Origin: Ziziphus jujuba | Taxonomy: Eukaryota; Streptophyta; Magnoliopsida; Rosales; Rhamnaceae | Reading direction: 5' to 3' | Length of the DNA: 64,000 nucleotides | NCBI RefSeq assembly: GCF_031755915.1 | Contig: NC_083390.1 | Coordinates: forward strand, 16,089,001-16,153,000 | Part shown: one piece after another, positions 22,283 through 35,900 of the stretch | Layout: the number at the start of each line of letters is the position of its first letter | Numbering within the stretch: the first letter of the stretch is position 1 | The notes under the pieces: model-generated | What the model was told of the DNA's origin: nothing | The model's input: the letters and a program-made list of their open reading frames with translations, nothing else | Database searches by the model: none | Made by a program: the position numbers and the translations under genes

Positions 22283-23815
22283 TACTTTTAAATTATTATT
22301 TTTAAATAATTTAACCTTCAAAATCCAATTGTGCCACTTGTCAACTCTCCTATATATTAACTTCTTCTTCTTTTTTTTTTTAATCTTTTTGTTTTCTGTT
22401 TTAGTATTTTCTTAGTTTAATATACTATTTTTTTTGCAATAATAACTATTTAATTTAGTATAATCGAAATGATATTTTGAAGTAAATGTAATCTTAATAT
22501 ATATAATTTTTTTAGCCAAATAATCATCACTTAACCAACATATTAAATATATCATTTGTCATTAATAACAAAAAAAATATGAAATTAAAACCAAAATATT
22601 AATATCATAATGCTTATTTATCTACCAACTTTCTGTTTTAATTACAAAAAAATTGAGTTGCCAAATTAATGAATTTAATTATATATTTCTTCTGGTTAAC
22701 TTTTTGTTTATAAAAATATTTAATTTACTTTAATTAATTAATTTCTGTCAAAATTAACCTTTTTTATAAATGTTTATTATGTTTATTTTGTTTTATAAAC
22801 TTGGAATAAATTTAGTATGAAAGGAAAATCAAATTTGTCAAAATCATTCAAAAATTATATTTTTCTCTCAAAATTTTTGAATAAAAATGAAACAGAATAT
22901 TTAATCCAACCTAGTTTAGTGAAGCTTTCAATTTTTTTTTTTTAGTTTTTATAAATTAGTGAATATTATTATTAATTAGAGTATGATATAACAAAAGATG
23001 TTTAGATGTTTCTCTTTCCAAACTATAAATTTTAAAAAAAAATGTTTCAAAAAAAAAAAAAAAAAAGAGAACAAGAAAAAGCAATCAAACACTATTATAT
23101 AGTGGTACCTTTGAAAAACTTTCCTAGGTCCATCCCTGCAGTTACCTCTTCAGGCATGATTGTCGCCTTTCTTATCCTCTGCTTTACAAGTTTTTGTAAA
23201 TCATTTACTATAAAAGCGTTCAATCTATTAAAACTCTCCTTAAGTTTTGAATTTTTTCCAAAAGAGCTTAACAATTTCTTTACACCAAGTAATAATCGGA
23301 TTCAGCTAAAAAATTGTAAGAAATTTTTAACAAAACTTATGACAATTCGCACCAAAATTGGTATGACAATTTAATAATATGAAATTATGCGTCACACTAA
23401 AGCTAGTGTGATATACATTTGTGAGTTATTAGCCTCTGGATTTTTGCGCCTAATAAGTATTAATTAGTAATGTTGATCAGGTGCCAATATCACTCAAACT
23501 TTGAGATGATGAAACTAAATATTACACCAAAGTTGGCGTAAAATTATTACCTTTGGTGTGCTGCATAATTCTGGGCAACCATGATAATTATTAATTAGTT
23601 ATAATATATATTTTAATTTAAAAATGATTTTTTAAGGGAAAGTTTTTATAGGGCATAAAATTTGGGAATACAACATACAAAAAAAAATATTCTAAATATT
23701 AGATAGATATTTCTTTTTAAAAAAAAATGGGAATATAATTGAAGAAAATTGATATTTTTAATTTTTGTAATTAATGATCTCTTTTATGGTTGGTCCTTTG
23801 TAATTTTTAAAACTA

Positions 23816-23846
<31 letters not shown>

Positions 23847-24551
23847 ATCCTATGAATAAAACAAACCATAGTAATGCATAATATTTTTTTTATAGGCACT
23901 TTCAATCTAGCCAGCTTGGGCATGATTGTCGTCTTTCTTTAGCTTTACTAGTTTTTATTTGAAATTGAAGGCATTAAATTCAGGATCGTTGTTAGGTTAA
24001 ATTAAGTATCTCATAGAAGGGAAATTATTTATGTATGTGAGTTTGCTTTTGGATTTGATTGAAAATGCACGATACCAATGAACAGGAAGAGAAACTCCAA
24101 GTGGTCTCTCAATTTCTTTTTCTATTTTGGGAAAAAAAAAAAAGAAAAAGAAAAGAAGCCTGTTTCTTTGGATTCTCAAAATCCCAATCAAAAGATTTTG
24201 TGCCAAAAAATATATTTTATTTTGCCAATATTGTGATCAAAGCTTAATTTGGAAGTTTAATCTGATATATTTACTTTTTTATTTTTATTTTTATTATTTA
24301 TAAATAAATAAAAAAGAGAGAAGAAAAAAAAAAGGAAAAAGAAAAGGAAGCCTCACATGCCTGTTATTCAGGAAGCAGAGTAAAAGGTGTTTCCATGTTT
24401 TGCAATGTTTTTTTCTTTTTTTGTATTTTACCATATTGGCTTACAATGATGAACAATACATAGTCATCTTTTTTCTGTAACAAAATTAATCAGCAAAAAA
24501 AGGTAACGTGCCCTTGGCATCATGATTTTCTCTTATACCATTTTGAGCCCA

Positions 24552-24587
<36 letters not shown>

Positions 24588-24752
24588 TTTATAAACGATG
24601 ACCACGCTGATTAATAAATTACCATATCAAGAAGGCCAGATTTGGATGATTCATTAAAGTTTCAACGTTTTAGCTGTTACATTTTCTCTTGCATAAAATC
24701 CTTAAAACATTCCAAAGTCCAAACGTTTTGTCTTTCCTTCAACTTCATTCCA
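22283..24752. other. AT-rich intergenic DNA before the PLC-like gene
   Basis: No gene is supported. Two diverged copies of a short segment containing GGCATGATTGTCGYCTTTCTT lie at about 23,150-23,180 and 23,918-23,945. An A-run (23,049-23,066), a (TAAA)n stretch (23,818-23,842) and a long T-run (24,559-24,580) are present. The promoter and 5' UTR of the downstream gene must lie in the last few hundred bases. No clear TATA box was identified. Confidence 0.5.
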
Positions 24753-25497
24753 ATGGCAATGGTTCTTTTTCAAAAAGCTCCATTGTCATTTTTCATAGTT
24801 TCATTTTTCCTTGTTAGTGTTAAAACTACTACTACTACTACTACTACATCGGCTTGCTCTGATGGACAATGCAAGGTCTTTTTAATACCCTTTTCATTCG
24901 CTATTTTGAAGACTAGTGTAATGAACTGGTTGAATTTTTGTCTGCAGGGTTTTGAATTTGATGATTTTTAAAATATAAAATCTAAAAAAAATGAAGTTTT
25001 ATTCAAGTTATGTTTGATTGTATACTGTTTGTTGGAACAGCTAGGAGAGACATGCTCTTCTGATGGAGATTGTGCAGCTGGGCTATACTGTTTTTCTTGT
25101 GGTGTGGAATTTCAGGGTTCAAGATGTGCAAGATCAACCATCACTGACCAATTCAAGCTTCTGGTATTATTATATACTTCTTTTTTTCTACCATTGGAAA
25201 CTCTATAAATAACCTCTTTCATCTTCTAATCTATGTTGGTCTGTATTAAAATCCATCCCTAACCAAAAATTTAAAATAAAAAAAAAATAAAAAAAGCAGA
25301 GTGATGTTGAGACTAAATACCGTAGTATTGGTTTCATTTGATTTATGTGTTAGTTTTTTTTTATGTATGAAATGTTGAAGCTACATAGAATGAGTGGAAA
25401 TTCAACTTTAAAATCCAATCTGTTGGTCGAGAGCCACTTTCCATGCTAAAAGATAGTAGGTTCGAGTTATTGTGTAAGGGCCAACAGGACAGCAAAA

Positions 25498-25540
<43 letters not shown>

Positions 25541-27218
25541 GTAATAATAATAAAAATAAAAATTGGCTCACATATAATTTATACGGACTGAACACTAGGT
25601 CCTGACAAAGTTGACTTTTTGAGTACTTGGGTCCTCTAGCATTTCGTCACTAAATCTGATGCTAAAATCACATGTATACAATGTTTGTGAAAAATTCTTA
25701 TCACTAGTCTAACTTAATATAGGAATTAAGAACTCTGAACAATTATTTTTAACATTTTACTTGCCAGCTGAGAATCTGATGTTGAGTTGTACAACTTTTG
25801 CTACAGAACAATTCTTTGCCTTTCAACAAATATGCATTTTTGACCACCCATAATTCTTTTGCCATTAGTGGAGAACCCTCTCATACAGGAGTTCCTCGAA
25901 TTACTTTTCCATGTCAAGATGACAACATAACACAACAACTAAATGTAAGACTATTTTTCTTTCAACTATTGGGGTCTAAGGGTGGTTGGAAGTTTAGTTA
26001 GCTACAAACTGCTTAAATTTTATATAACTCTTACTACTTTGTCATAGAATGGTGTTCGCGCCTTAATGTTGGACACATATGACTTCAAAGGAGACATATG
26101 GCTGTGCCATTCATTTAAAGGAAAATGCCATGACTACACAGCATATGTGAGTAATTCCTATATTCATAATCCTGAATAGTTAGTGTTATACTGGTTGCAT
26201 AACCTTAACATCATCCTTAATTTCGATCTTTTTAGGAACCAGCTATAGGTACTTTGAAGGAAGTAGGGGCTTTCTTATCAGCAAATCCATCAGAAATTGT
26301 GACACTAATTTTAGAAGACTATGTGGAAACCCCAAATGGATTAACAAAAGTTTTCAATGATTCTGGTTTGATGAAATACTGGTTTCCTGTTTCAAATATG
26401 CCTCAAAACGGTCAGGATTGGCCGTTAGTCAAAGACATGGTTGCTAATAATCATAGGCTTATTGTCTTCACTTCAAAGAGACAGAAACAAGAAAGTGAAG
26501 GCATAGCTTATCAATGGAACTACATGGTTGAGAATCAATGTAAGTAGCCATCAGCATAAGAAGAAACTCAGCATAGATCTTTTCATGTTCAAGGTACGCC
26601 ATTTTTTTGTGAAAATGGTTCTGTTTTGATTCATATTTTCAGAAAATTTGCAGATGGAAATGATGGAATGCATTCGGGGAGCTGTTTTAACCGTGGGGAG
26701 TCAGCATCACTCAATGACAAAACTAAATCTTTGGTTCTGGTAAACTACTTTAGGAGTGTTCCAATCAAGCAAATGTCATGTATGGATAATTCACAAGACC
26801 TCATTGACATGCTTGATACATGTTATAATGCTTCTGGTAATCGATGGTCGAACTTTGTTGCTGTCGATTACTACAAGGTAAAGATTGTGTACTTTCCAAG
26901 GGAAAAACAAAAATGGATTTTGCTCTTTGTTGACAATTCTTCAGCACTATAATGTTTCTGCTTTTCCACATAATGGTTTTTCCTTTATAAATATACAGAG
27001 AAGTGATGGAGGAGGAGCATTTCAAGCTGTAGACAGATTGAATGGGAAGCTGTTGTGTAACTGTGGTGATTTACGTGCCTGTGTGGTAAGATTATATATC
27101 AATAGTCTTAGGCTATCAATTTAAACTATTATCCATCTGTATGAGAATTCTAATGATTCCCTTTCTTTTATTCTTTTTTTTGCAGCCCGGATCAACATCA
27201 CAAATATGCACTCCTTAG
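24753..27218 (+). CDS. PI-PLC X domain-containing secreted protein (8 exons)
   Basis: Exons are 24753-24875, 25041-25163, 25807-25944, 26048-26146, 26236-26539, 26654-26877, 26999-27085 and 27186-27218. They join in frame to 376 aa with GT-AG introns. Residues 1 to about 30 form a hydrophobic signal peptide followed by a Thr run. Residues 34-77 are Cys-rich. The PI-PLC X-like fold follows, with THNSF (His97) and LCHSF (His149) as the likely catalytic histidine pair, plus LILEDYVETP. The family (Arabidopsis At5g67130 type) resembles bacterial phosphatidylinositol phospholipase C and lacks the Y and C2 domains of classical plant PLC. Known relatives are often longer, with a GPI-anchor tail; this one stops at CTP without one. 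Choosing TTGCAG before 26654 avoids a stop and gives NQYGNDGMHSG. AATAAA lies at 27294. Substrate and role are unproven for this family. Confidence 0.9.
25497..25551 (+). repeat. (AAT)n microsatellite in intron 2
   Basis: About 18 AAT units, with one interruption near the end, lie within the second intron of the PLC-like gene. Such arrays are usually polymorphic in length. Confidence 0.9.
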
Positions 27219-30200
27219 ACAACCAAAGTATGTTTGGTTTATCGGAAAGTGATGGAAAATGTAACTTCCAATCTGGGTTAACTAGATGGTGGAAATAAAG
27301 TATGCGGATATGAAGGTTTGTCAAAGGGTTTCATCACTAATTTTCATGTTACTAGGAGATATAATCTTATTGTTCAAGTGAGCCAATAAGTGGCTTTTGC
27401 CTTTTAATAAAGCATGAAATCTCTCTTACAAGCCTAACAATAAAAAAGAAAATGGGATTATTTTATTTAATTCACATTCCAAAAGTGCCAAAATAATATA
27501 AACTCAAGCTAAATGCACTACTTTCCAGCATATACCTTTTAATTTATTTATTGATTTTCTTTCTTTAGTTGTCTGCATGTTGGTGCATTTATCAGTCCAA
27601 TTGTTCTTCATTATTGGAAAGATAATGGTATCACCGACTTTATAAGATCGAAAGCTTGTGAATGATTATAAAGAGCTCAAATTCATCAAAAAAGAACATA
27701 TGTTTTTCATATAAACATTAATATTCTATACATCAGCTTCTACAAAGGAAGTTTTTAATTCAGAACGAAAACAGATCAATTAGAAGAAAATGTTTTTTTC
27801 TAAACAATGTCAAAAGAATCAGAAGAAAATGTTTTCTAAACAACGCCAAAAATTTCTGTTAAAATTTTTTTATTATGTCTTGCAGTTTTTCCACTTGGTA
27901 ATCAAAAAAGTGCCGATTAATATTAAAAATCATGTGAGTTGGTGAATTAGGAGACATCCATTATACATCACGTACTAATAGCAATCTCACTGTGGGAATT
28001 AGAATTAGCAATTACCTTTCTCTCATGCATAAACATAATTTAGTGACTAAGAAAATCTGTGAGAACCCAGTGACCACAACAAGAATATTGTTAGGAATAC
28101 ACAGACAATCAGTAACACAAAAACAAATTTTATAGAAACACAACAAAATCAAAGTTGACGAACAATACAGAAATAACTTATAAAACAAGAAATTAAAATA
28201 CTGACTTGATGATTAGATAGTCTTGCAGACTGCAAATGCCCTGAAGATAGTATTTTAATATATTGTTGTCACTCGGATATCCAATAGGCAAAAAATTCAC
28301 GAATTAGTAAATAAATTTCTTGCTTAATTCCATCCAATAAGCTTTCAACCTTTCTTATCATACAAGAATAGTATGATCATCTGCATAAATTATCAACATT
28401 TCTTCATTAAAATTGTACTTTTTTTATTGAATTGTCTAGGACAAAGAATCTAGCTAGCCCGTATATATAAACGATTGAAAAACCGATCAGATTACAGCCA
28501 AGATTGTTCCAACCCCACTGTTCCAAACCACGCCCACATGGTCACATGGAGTTTTTGGTTATATTATTTATGTAGCATGAGACTATACCTACTGTGAGAA
28601 TTTGCATGATTGTTTATTTTATTTTTTTTTTAATTAAAAAAATGGTAGCAGAAATAAATAATATAGACCGATGGAAAACAAAGGACCAAAACAAATGTGA
28701 AGGACCTTGACACATGGGGTGGGGGGCATTAGCTTGAAGATCGTGGAGCCGAGCATGATATCTTAGAATCCATGTTTGAGAATGATCAATTTGAGAAATG
28801 GATTTTGTTATATTTTTCACAACTTGGGTTAGATAGATAATTAAAGTTTTATTCAGGGGACCAAAAATTTAATGAAATATGAGATTATAGAATAATGATT
28901 ACCATTTAAACATTAATTATATGTATATATATAAAAGATAGTCTAATTGGAAGGTACTTTATTATTATTATTATTTTCATGCAGCTTGCAGAAGTGGTTT
29001 TTACTTTATGCTTTCCTCAGTTTGTTTTCATTTCCTAATACTTTAATGCTTGATTTTGTGGGGGCTGCATACGATTCCTTTCACTTTTCTTCATAGTTCA
29101 TTATTTTGATCAAGAGGGCCATAGACGTGCTTCCAAGATATGTAGTTAGGATCCTGATGTGAACTTGAAAACTATGCACAGTACTCTCATGATTATTAAA
29201 TGGAAAAAAGAAAGAAAAAAATTCCATCTTTCTGTAGTTGCCCTTTTAGTTGTAGTTTGGATTAGGAGAAGGTGATCAGAGAAATTGAAAAATATGCACA
29301 GTACTCATGATTGCTTGTCCTCATTGGGATTGAGTTTTGGCTTTGTGGTTTTGGGATGGGAATGAAATACTTTTGGAGGAAGCAACATAATCTGCAAAAC
29401 TGGTTTTTGAAAGATCTTAACCACTATGTTTGGATTAGCAGAAGGAGATCAGAGAAATTCTTGAGTTTATTTCATTTTTTGATGGTTAATTGTACACAAA
29501 AATGAAGGACAAAGAAGAGAAAGTAGTTTGAACAACAATTTTACTCACCTTTTAATAAATAAAAATTCACTTTCTGATTATTTCTTTAATCTTCTGTCTT
29601 ATCATCATAGACCATTAATCTTAACTTTAAAGCTGAACTTCACAAGTGACAAAGAGTAATTTGACAATAAATTGAGACAAGCTACATGGAAGAATCCTGT
29701 TACTTGTTATATGGTATTATTATTTGGACTGTCATTATACATATAGATCTAAACTATCCAAAGGAGAATAAATATTGGTGATTGGTAGGGTGTTTATAAC
29801 TTTTTCTCATTAACATAGAGGATATAATGAATCAAATTAATTAAAAGGTAAAAAAAATTAAAAGAAAATTAAAAAAAGGGAACACACGCACAAAAGGGCA
29901 AAACAAAATCATGTAACTAACTTCTCTTAGTTTAGGGTTAGAGGGAAAATTCCTAACTAAATAGGCATGTATAGTTTCATTTATACTGTACATATTTATT
30001 ACTTGTTGAATTTACATAGCAAGTGATAACTGATCATTGCACCACTGACATTTTGTAACCATTATATCCAAGATTTTCTCGGGCTGGCGAATAAAAACAT
30101 ATTCTGAAGGATGTGATAACTCCTTTTTGGCCACATTCTTTGATTTTTGACAGGCCCCCCCAACTGGGATGAAACTACAGAGCTTTTTGAAGGTGATGAA

Positions 30201-32151
30201 TTTGAAAGCTACCCTTTCTTTAGATCATAGGAACAAAGAGGTATTGGACTTAAATTTGCCTGCAACAACCGAACTTTTAAACCTTCTTTTTTGCCCCATC
30301 AACTTTAAATTAATTTTCTTTTGGGTACAATAATGGTCATTTAAGGGTATTAGTTTGGTTTTTTAATGAGACTTAATGGTACAGATTTGATTGAGCAACA
30401 AAACTCCATGGTTGGCTCAGAAAAAGCTGAAGGGAAAAAGATAGACAAAAAGAACTGAGAGGCAATGAGTTGAGAGAAGAATCTTGATGGAGAGGGCATT
30501 AGGAAAAAAATTGATATCAATCAAAATCAATTGGGGAATGAAAACAGTTGCACGTGGGGACTCTCTGACATACACCAGTTAGAGCATGTAGTATACAACT
30601 CTCTCTTCCCCACATAGTTGTTTCCTGTCTCTGTGAAATTCTATTCAAGCTAAACATCAATCATTCATATCATTCTTCCATGGAAAATTTAAAAAAAAAA
30701 AAAAAAAAAGTTATAATGGTTCTGCTTCTCTTAGTAAGCAGTACTTCCCATTTCAGTTTTTACTTTTTGCTTCTCAAACCGGAAAAAAGGTTTTTTTCTA
30801 TTTTTGACTATGATTATTTATTGGCACCAGAAAAACTGCTTTTTTAACTCGAAATCATTATTAAAAAAAACAATGGCAAATTGCCATCACAGAGACCAGA
30901 AGTTGACGTTATTTTGTAACCTTTTTTATACATGATCAGAAAAACCCAAAAGTCCAATACTAATTCTATAATGTTTCTTTTTATTCGCGATATGGTATAC
31001 TTAATTCACACATGTTTTCTCAAAATATTTTCTTTCAGAAAAATTATTTGCTCTATAAAACAAGTGGCATTAAAAAATGATTTTGGAGTAAGATGTAAAT
31101 CCCAAATCCAACAAAAGTATGAATAGGTGAATAAATTTAATGCATTTGCCAGTTTGCTTCCTCAGCTTTTCATAGTTGGAAAATTTTGTGATGATTTTCT
31201 TAGAAAGCTGACTTGATCTGGTTATGATGTCAGATAATGCAGACTCCAAAAGTCAATGTATAGTGATGATTGCTCCAAAAGTAATCCCTCTCCTTTACAC
31301 CCTATTTATCTCTTTAACTCAATGATTTTTAAATTTAATATTTGTTAGTCTTTTTAATTTGCAGTTAAGGGTCTAAATTAATTTCTAACACCCGGATCAA
31401 GTTGGAACATATAAGTGGCCTTTGATTTGGGCCTTGGAGTTAAAGCCTGAAGCTAATGGTCCTCTGTATCTCTCACACATGCCAGCAAATATTCAGAAAC
31501 TTTTGACTTTACTATGGTATCAAAAATCCATCTGCTAGTACTTTGTCTCAATGGGAACGCTGAGATATGTGCAAAAAAATCAGTCCTGAGAAATTGAAAT
31601 TCCTTTTGTTTGACAGTCAATGAGATGTTGCCCATGTGCCAAGTTGCCAACCTTTCTCACAAGGTTGAGTATCTCAGAGTCATAAGCAAAACCAAAATAT
31701 TTGAGAAAAATGAATGAAATGAAATCAACCAATTGCCATTTTCAGGCTGAAACTGCTGTTTTTTCTGAAGAAATTTCCTTAGGAGCCATCTTTCGGGTTG
31801 GAATCTTTGAGGAATAAGAAAAACATAAAGGAATTTAGTTTTTATTGTTTGGTTCGGAGAATACTATCTAGAAAAGAAACATATAATTCACCCAAAAAAA
31901 AAAAAAAGGAAACACAGTGTGTAAAAATATGGACAACATCAAGGTTGATATTTGATAAATATTATGTTTGAAATTATTTCAAGAGTTCAATTTCCTTTCC
32001 CTTTTCTTTTCTTTAGTGTATGATGTCCAAAACACATGGTATGAAAGAGAAATAATAAAGAAGAGGTAAAGTTAGTAATAAAGTATGTATATCCATGACA
32101 TGAAAAATATTTCTAATATTCCACAAGTATATATATATATATATATATATA
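27219..32151. other. Intergenic DNA between the PLC-like gene and the MITE
   Basis: About 4.9 kb without a supported gene. A second AATAAA lies at 27405. Between 29,160 and 29,465 two short segments are repeated: ATGCACAGTACT, and TTTGGATTAG followed by GATCAGAGAAATT. A segment on the minus strand at about 31,450-31,690 is less AT-rich and open for 65 codons but matches nothing I know. An A-run is at 30,690-30,709, and a TA repeat (32,128-32,151) abuts the MITE. Confidence 0.5.
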
Positions 32152-32316
32152 TACGGAAATTCTATGGTGAGGACGGTCTGTATGAGGATCGCAATATTAG
32201 TGACGATTTTTCATAGTATTAACGACGGTTTCTTAGAAAATCGTCACCAATACTATGAAAAATCGTCATCAATACTGTGGTCTGCATAAGGATCGTCCGC
32301 ACCATAGACGGACTGT
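32152..32316. mobile_element. Foldback MITE
   Basis: Nearly the whole 165-bp segment is two ~80-bp inverted arms with scattered mismatches. TCTATGGTG...GACGATTTTTCATAGTATT on the left is mirrored on the right. The centre is TTTCTTAGAAA. Both sides are TA repeats (left 32,128-32,151; right 32,317-32,331), consistent with insertion at a TA site, as for Tc1/mariner-type MITEs. Because the flanks are repeats the exact duplication cannot be read. A transcript would form a long hairpin. It lies about 610 bp upstream of the CYP85A start. Confidence 0.82.
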
Positions 32317-32712
32317 ATATATATATATATTTATCGATGAAAACATTTTTTTTTTAATTATTATTTTTAAAAAATAAAACCTAGTTTACTACCTGCTACA
32401 AGTTTTCGTAAAAAATATGTATACATATATCTTTAGAATTTATAATTACATCTGTAAAATATGTCTACATCCCATGAATCTCACCACATGTCATTATCAT
32501 GCGTCATTTCTTTAAAACTTATGATACAATTTGATGTATATGTATTGCATTAATATACAAAACAATCATGCAAATTCTCAAAGAAGCCTTAAGAAATTGA
32601 TTCTGACATCAAAATCTTAGAGACTAGATTTTGCTAGCAATTACTGTTTCTTTCACATTCTTCATAAATTAAAAAGCAGGTTCTTTTGCATGATTAATTT
32701 AATCTTCCTTCT

Positions 32713-32713
<1 letters not shown>

Positions 32714-32752
<39 letters not shown>
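32714..32752 (+). repeat. (TA)n repeat in the CYP85A 5' flank
   Basis: A near-perfect TA dinucleotide array lies about 175-210 bp before the CYP85A start codon. It could serve as, or disturb, the TATA region. The sequence after it (32,780-32,926) is the probable 5' UTR. Confidence 0.7.
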
Positions 32753-32757
<5 letters not shown>

Positions 32758-32926
32758 GACTTTAGGGTCCCAAGGTGGGTACATGGTTTTGGCCTATTTA
32801 GCAGGCTTCTTTTCCCCACTCTGTCTACTTTGTACCAGCCCTTCTCAGACCCATACAGAGAGACACCACTGAGACTCTGACCAACAAAAAAAAGCGCCAC
32901 CTGATCAGAGCTCTGAAGAGATATCA

Positions 32927-35900
32927 ATGGCAGTCTTGGTTCTGGTTTTTGGGTTTTCTTTGCTAATGTTTGTCTGTTTTGCTTTGTTGAAATGGAATGA
33001 GATAAGATTCCATAGAAAAGGCTTGCCTCCAGGGACAATGGGATGGCCAGTTTTTGGTGAGACAACAGAGTTTCTTAAATTTGGACCAGATTTCATGAAG
33101 AACCAGAAAGCAAGGTGACCATTTCTTTGTCATTTTTAATTTTTTTAACCTTATCTTTTCCTCCTTTTTTTTTTTTTTTTTTTTTTTTTAATGCTTTTGT
33201 TCTAATCTTTATACAGAAGTTGCTGAGTTTATGTCTATGCATTTAGAGAGGAAAATTCGATGGTTAGAATGATTTTCACTTTACTGGGTTTATGTCAATA
33301 TATACAAGCATTTCCATAGTTCAAGCCCTTTTTTACTCAAGTTTAAGTCCTTTTTTTCTTTCTCATTTTTTCTTTTTACCATAGTTTGTACTCTGTAGAC
33401 ATTTAACTTTTTCAGTTAAAACTGTGGTGAACATTTTAACGATGAAAAATTTGTCCATTATTTTTAGTCAGCCCTATTCAAGCACGTTCTTATAAGCAGC
33501 GTTTTTGTGGCTGAATTCAGATGGGGTCCCCTAGCTTGCTTCAAATACTGCAACAAAGTCTGTCTTCTTAGATATTGCATTGCCAAACAATACTGTCTCT
33601 TTCACCTAAAGATTATAGAAACTGTTTACTATTATTTATGTTTGTAGACGCACATATTATTCAAAATAAAATGAGAAAAATAAAAATAAATAAAATAAAA
33701 TAAAAAATTTAAAAAAAAGGTTCAAAATAGTTTCCCTGTGTATCACTCTGTATTCTAATACTGTGATTTGCAACTTTTACTCATGGCCTAGATGTTTAAA
33801 TTGTTTTTGTTGGCAGATATGGGAATGTGTTCAAATCACATATACTGGGGTGTCCTACAATAGTTTCAATGGATCCAGAGCTAAACAGATTTATACTTCT
33901 GAATGAAGGAAAAGGACTTGTTCCTGGTTATCCACAGTCTATGCTTGAAATGTTAGGCAAATTCAACATTGGTGCTTTGCATGGTTCTGCTCACAAACAT
34001 ATTAGAGGCTCATTGTTATCCCTTGTTGGTCCTCCTGCCATTAAAGACCAGCTTTTATCTAAAATCAACAAGTTTATGAGTTCTTTTCTCCTTGACTGGG
34101 ATGGCGAAACCATTGACATTCAAGAAAAAACTAATAAGGTCTACATATATATATATATATATATAACCCAAAAAAAAAAAATCCATGAGCATCTTCAAAA
34201 TAATAAATTGAAATAAAATATTATATTCATATCATAATACCAAGAGTGTAAATCTTTTTTCCATTGGTTTATTTCAGATGACATTCTTGACATCCTTCAA
34301 GCAGATTGTGGAAAGTGAATCAGATAGAATCTATGAGGCTTTAAAACCAGAGTTTGATAAGCTTTTACTAGGAACTTTTTCATTGCCTATAAACATTCCT
34401 GGCACAAATTACTATCAGGGATTACAGGTATATATTTATATAGATAAATAAAATTCATATTCATTGGCATTCTGATTTTGGAATTTTCTTAAGCGGTTTG
34501 TAATGGGAAAACTTTTATAGGGAAGGAAAGAGATAGAGAAAATTTTGAGACAGATTATGGAGGAGAGAAGAGGTTCAATAACCCATAATAAGGACATGCT
34601 TGATCAGATTCTAAAGGATGAAAAGTCCAAATTCAGTCTTACTGATGAAGAAATAATTGACCAGATGATCACAATTCTGTTTGCTGGTTATGAAACTGTG
34701 TCAACTACTTCAATGATGGCAATTAAGTATCTTCATGACAATCCAAAAGCTCTTCAAGAACTTAGAGTGAGTCAGGTTTTTCTTTTCCTTTTTTTTCATT
34801 TTTTTTTTTTATATATATTGCCGATCATTAAGTTATGTTTTTAGGACTTGTTTAATAACTCGGTTCGTTCTGGACCCAAATTAGGAAGAGCACTTGGCCA
34901 TTAGAAGAAGGAAAGGAGCAGAGGATCATATTGATTGGGATGATTTGAAGTCCATGAGTTTTACTCATTGTGTAAGCAGTTTAAGCTTGTGCTTTCTTTT
35001 GGGGGGGGGGGGGGGGGGGGGGGGGTTGGGTGTGAATATGTATCTTTTTTTTTTTTTTTTTAATATGTTTTTTTTTTCTGATTTTTTTTGTTTTGATGCA
35101 GGTGATTTTGGAAACATCAAGGTTAGCTTCTGTTGTTAATGGGGTGCTAAGAAAAACAACTGCAAATTTGGAAATGAATGGTATTGTTCTGCAAAATCAT
35201 CATTTAAATTTGAGTTATTTTACATATAAAAACTTGATGATCGATATCGAGTAGTAACTTGACATGGGATCTGATTTGATTAATTTAACAGGATTTGTTT
35301 TTCCAAAAGGATGGAAAATATATGTGTATACAAGGGAGATCAACTATGACCCATTTCTTTATCCACAACCTTTTTCATTTGATCCTTGGAGATGGCTGGT
35401 AAGTTTCTCCAGTTATTATTTCCTTTAACAAACCTACTTCTTATTTAAGATATTAAATTGTATTGGACTTGACTGGACTATTTTGAATTTATATCTGGCT
35501 AAAGTTAATAATCTGACCTAATTCGATATAGTCTAGCAACTCAAATAAGCCTTATAGTTAAAATTGAAAATGAATATAATAAAAATATGCAGGACAAGAG
35601 CTTGGAAAATCATAAGTATTGTTTCATATTTGGAGGAGGAAGCAGGCTGTGTCCCGGAAAGGAATTGGGCATTGTTCAGATTTCAATATTTCTTCACTAC
35701 TTTGTTACAAGATACAGGTTTGCAGAATTGTCCCTCTATTTTTTTCTTGTTTTTCCATAATTGCCTCTTAAAGTAAGTCTATCCAAGCAATTTAGAAGAA
35801 ATGGTGCCCTCTAAATGAATAATTATTCAATGGTTTGCAGATGGGAGGAAGTTGGAAAAAATGAGATTTTGAAGTTCCCAAGAGTTGAAGCACGAAATGG

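Noticed and set aside
23388..23412. Short hairpin CACACTAAAGCTAGTGTG as a possible miRNA precursor
   Set aside because: The stem is only about eight base pairs, too short for a plant miRNA foldback.
28300..28430. Minus-strand reading LIIYADDHTILV resembling a reverse transcriptase YxDD box
   Set aside because: It is one isolated motif followed at once by stops, with no neighbouring RT, endonuclease or RNase H blocks; chance or a fully decayed fragment.
31453..31690. 65-codon minus-strand open frame in less AT-rich sequence
   Set aside because: No family resemblance, no splice-linked neighbours and no promoter context.
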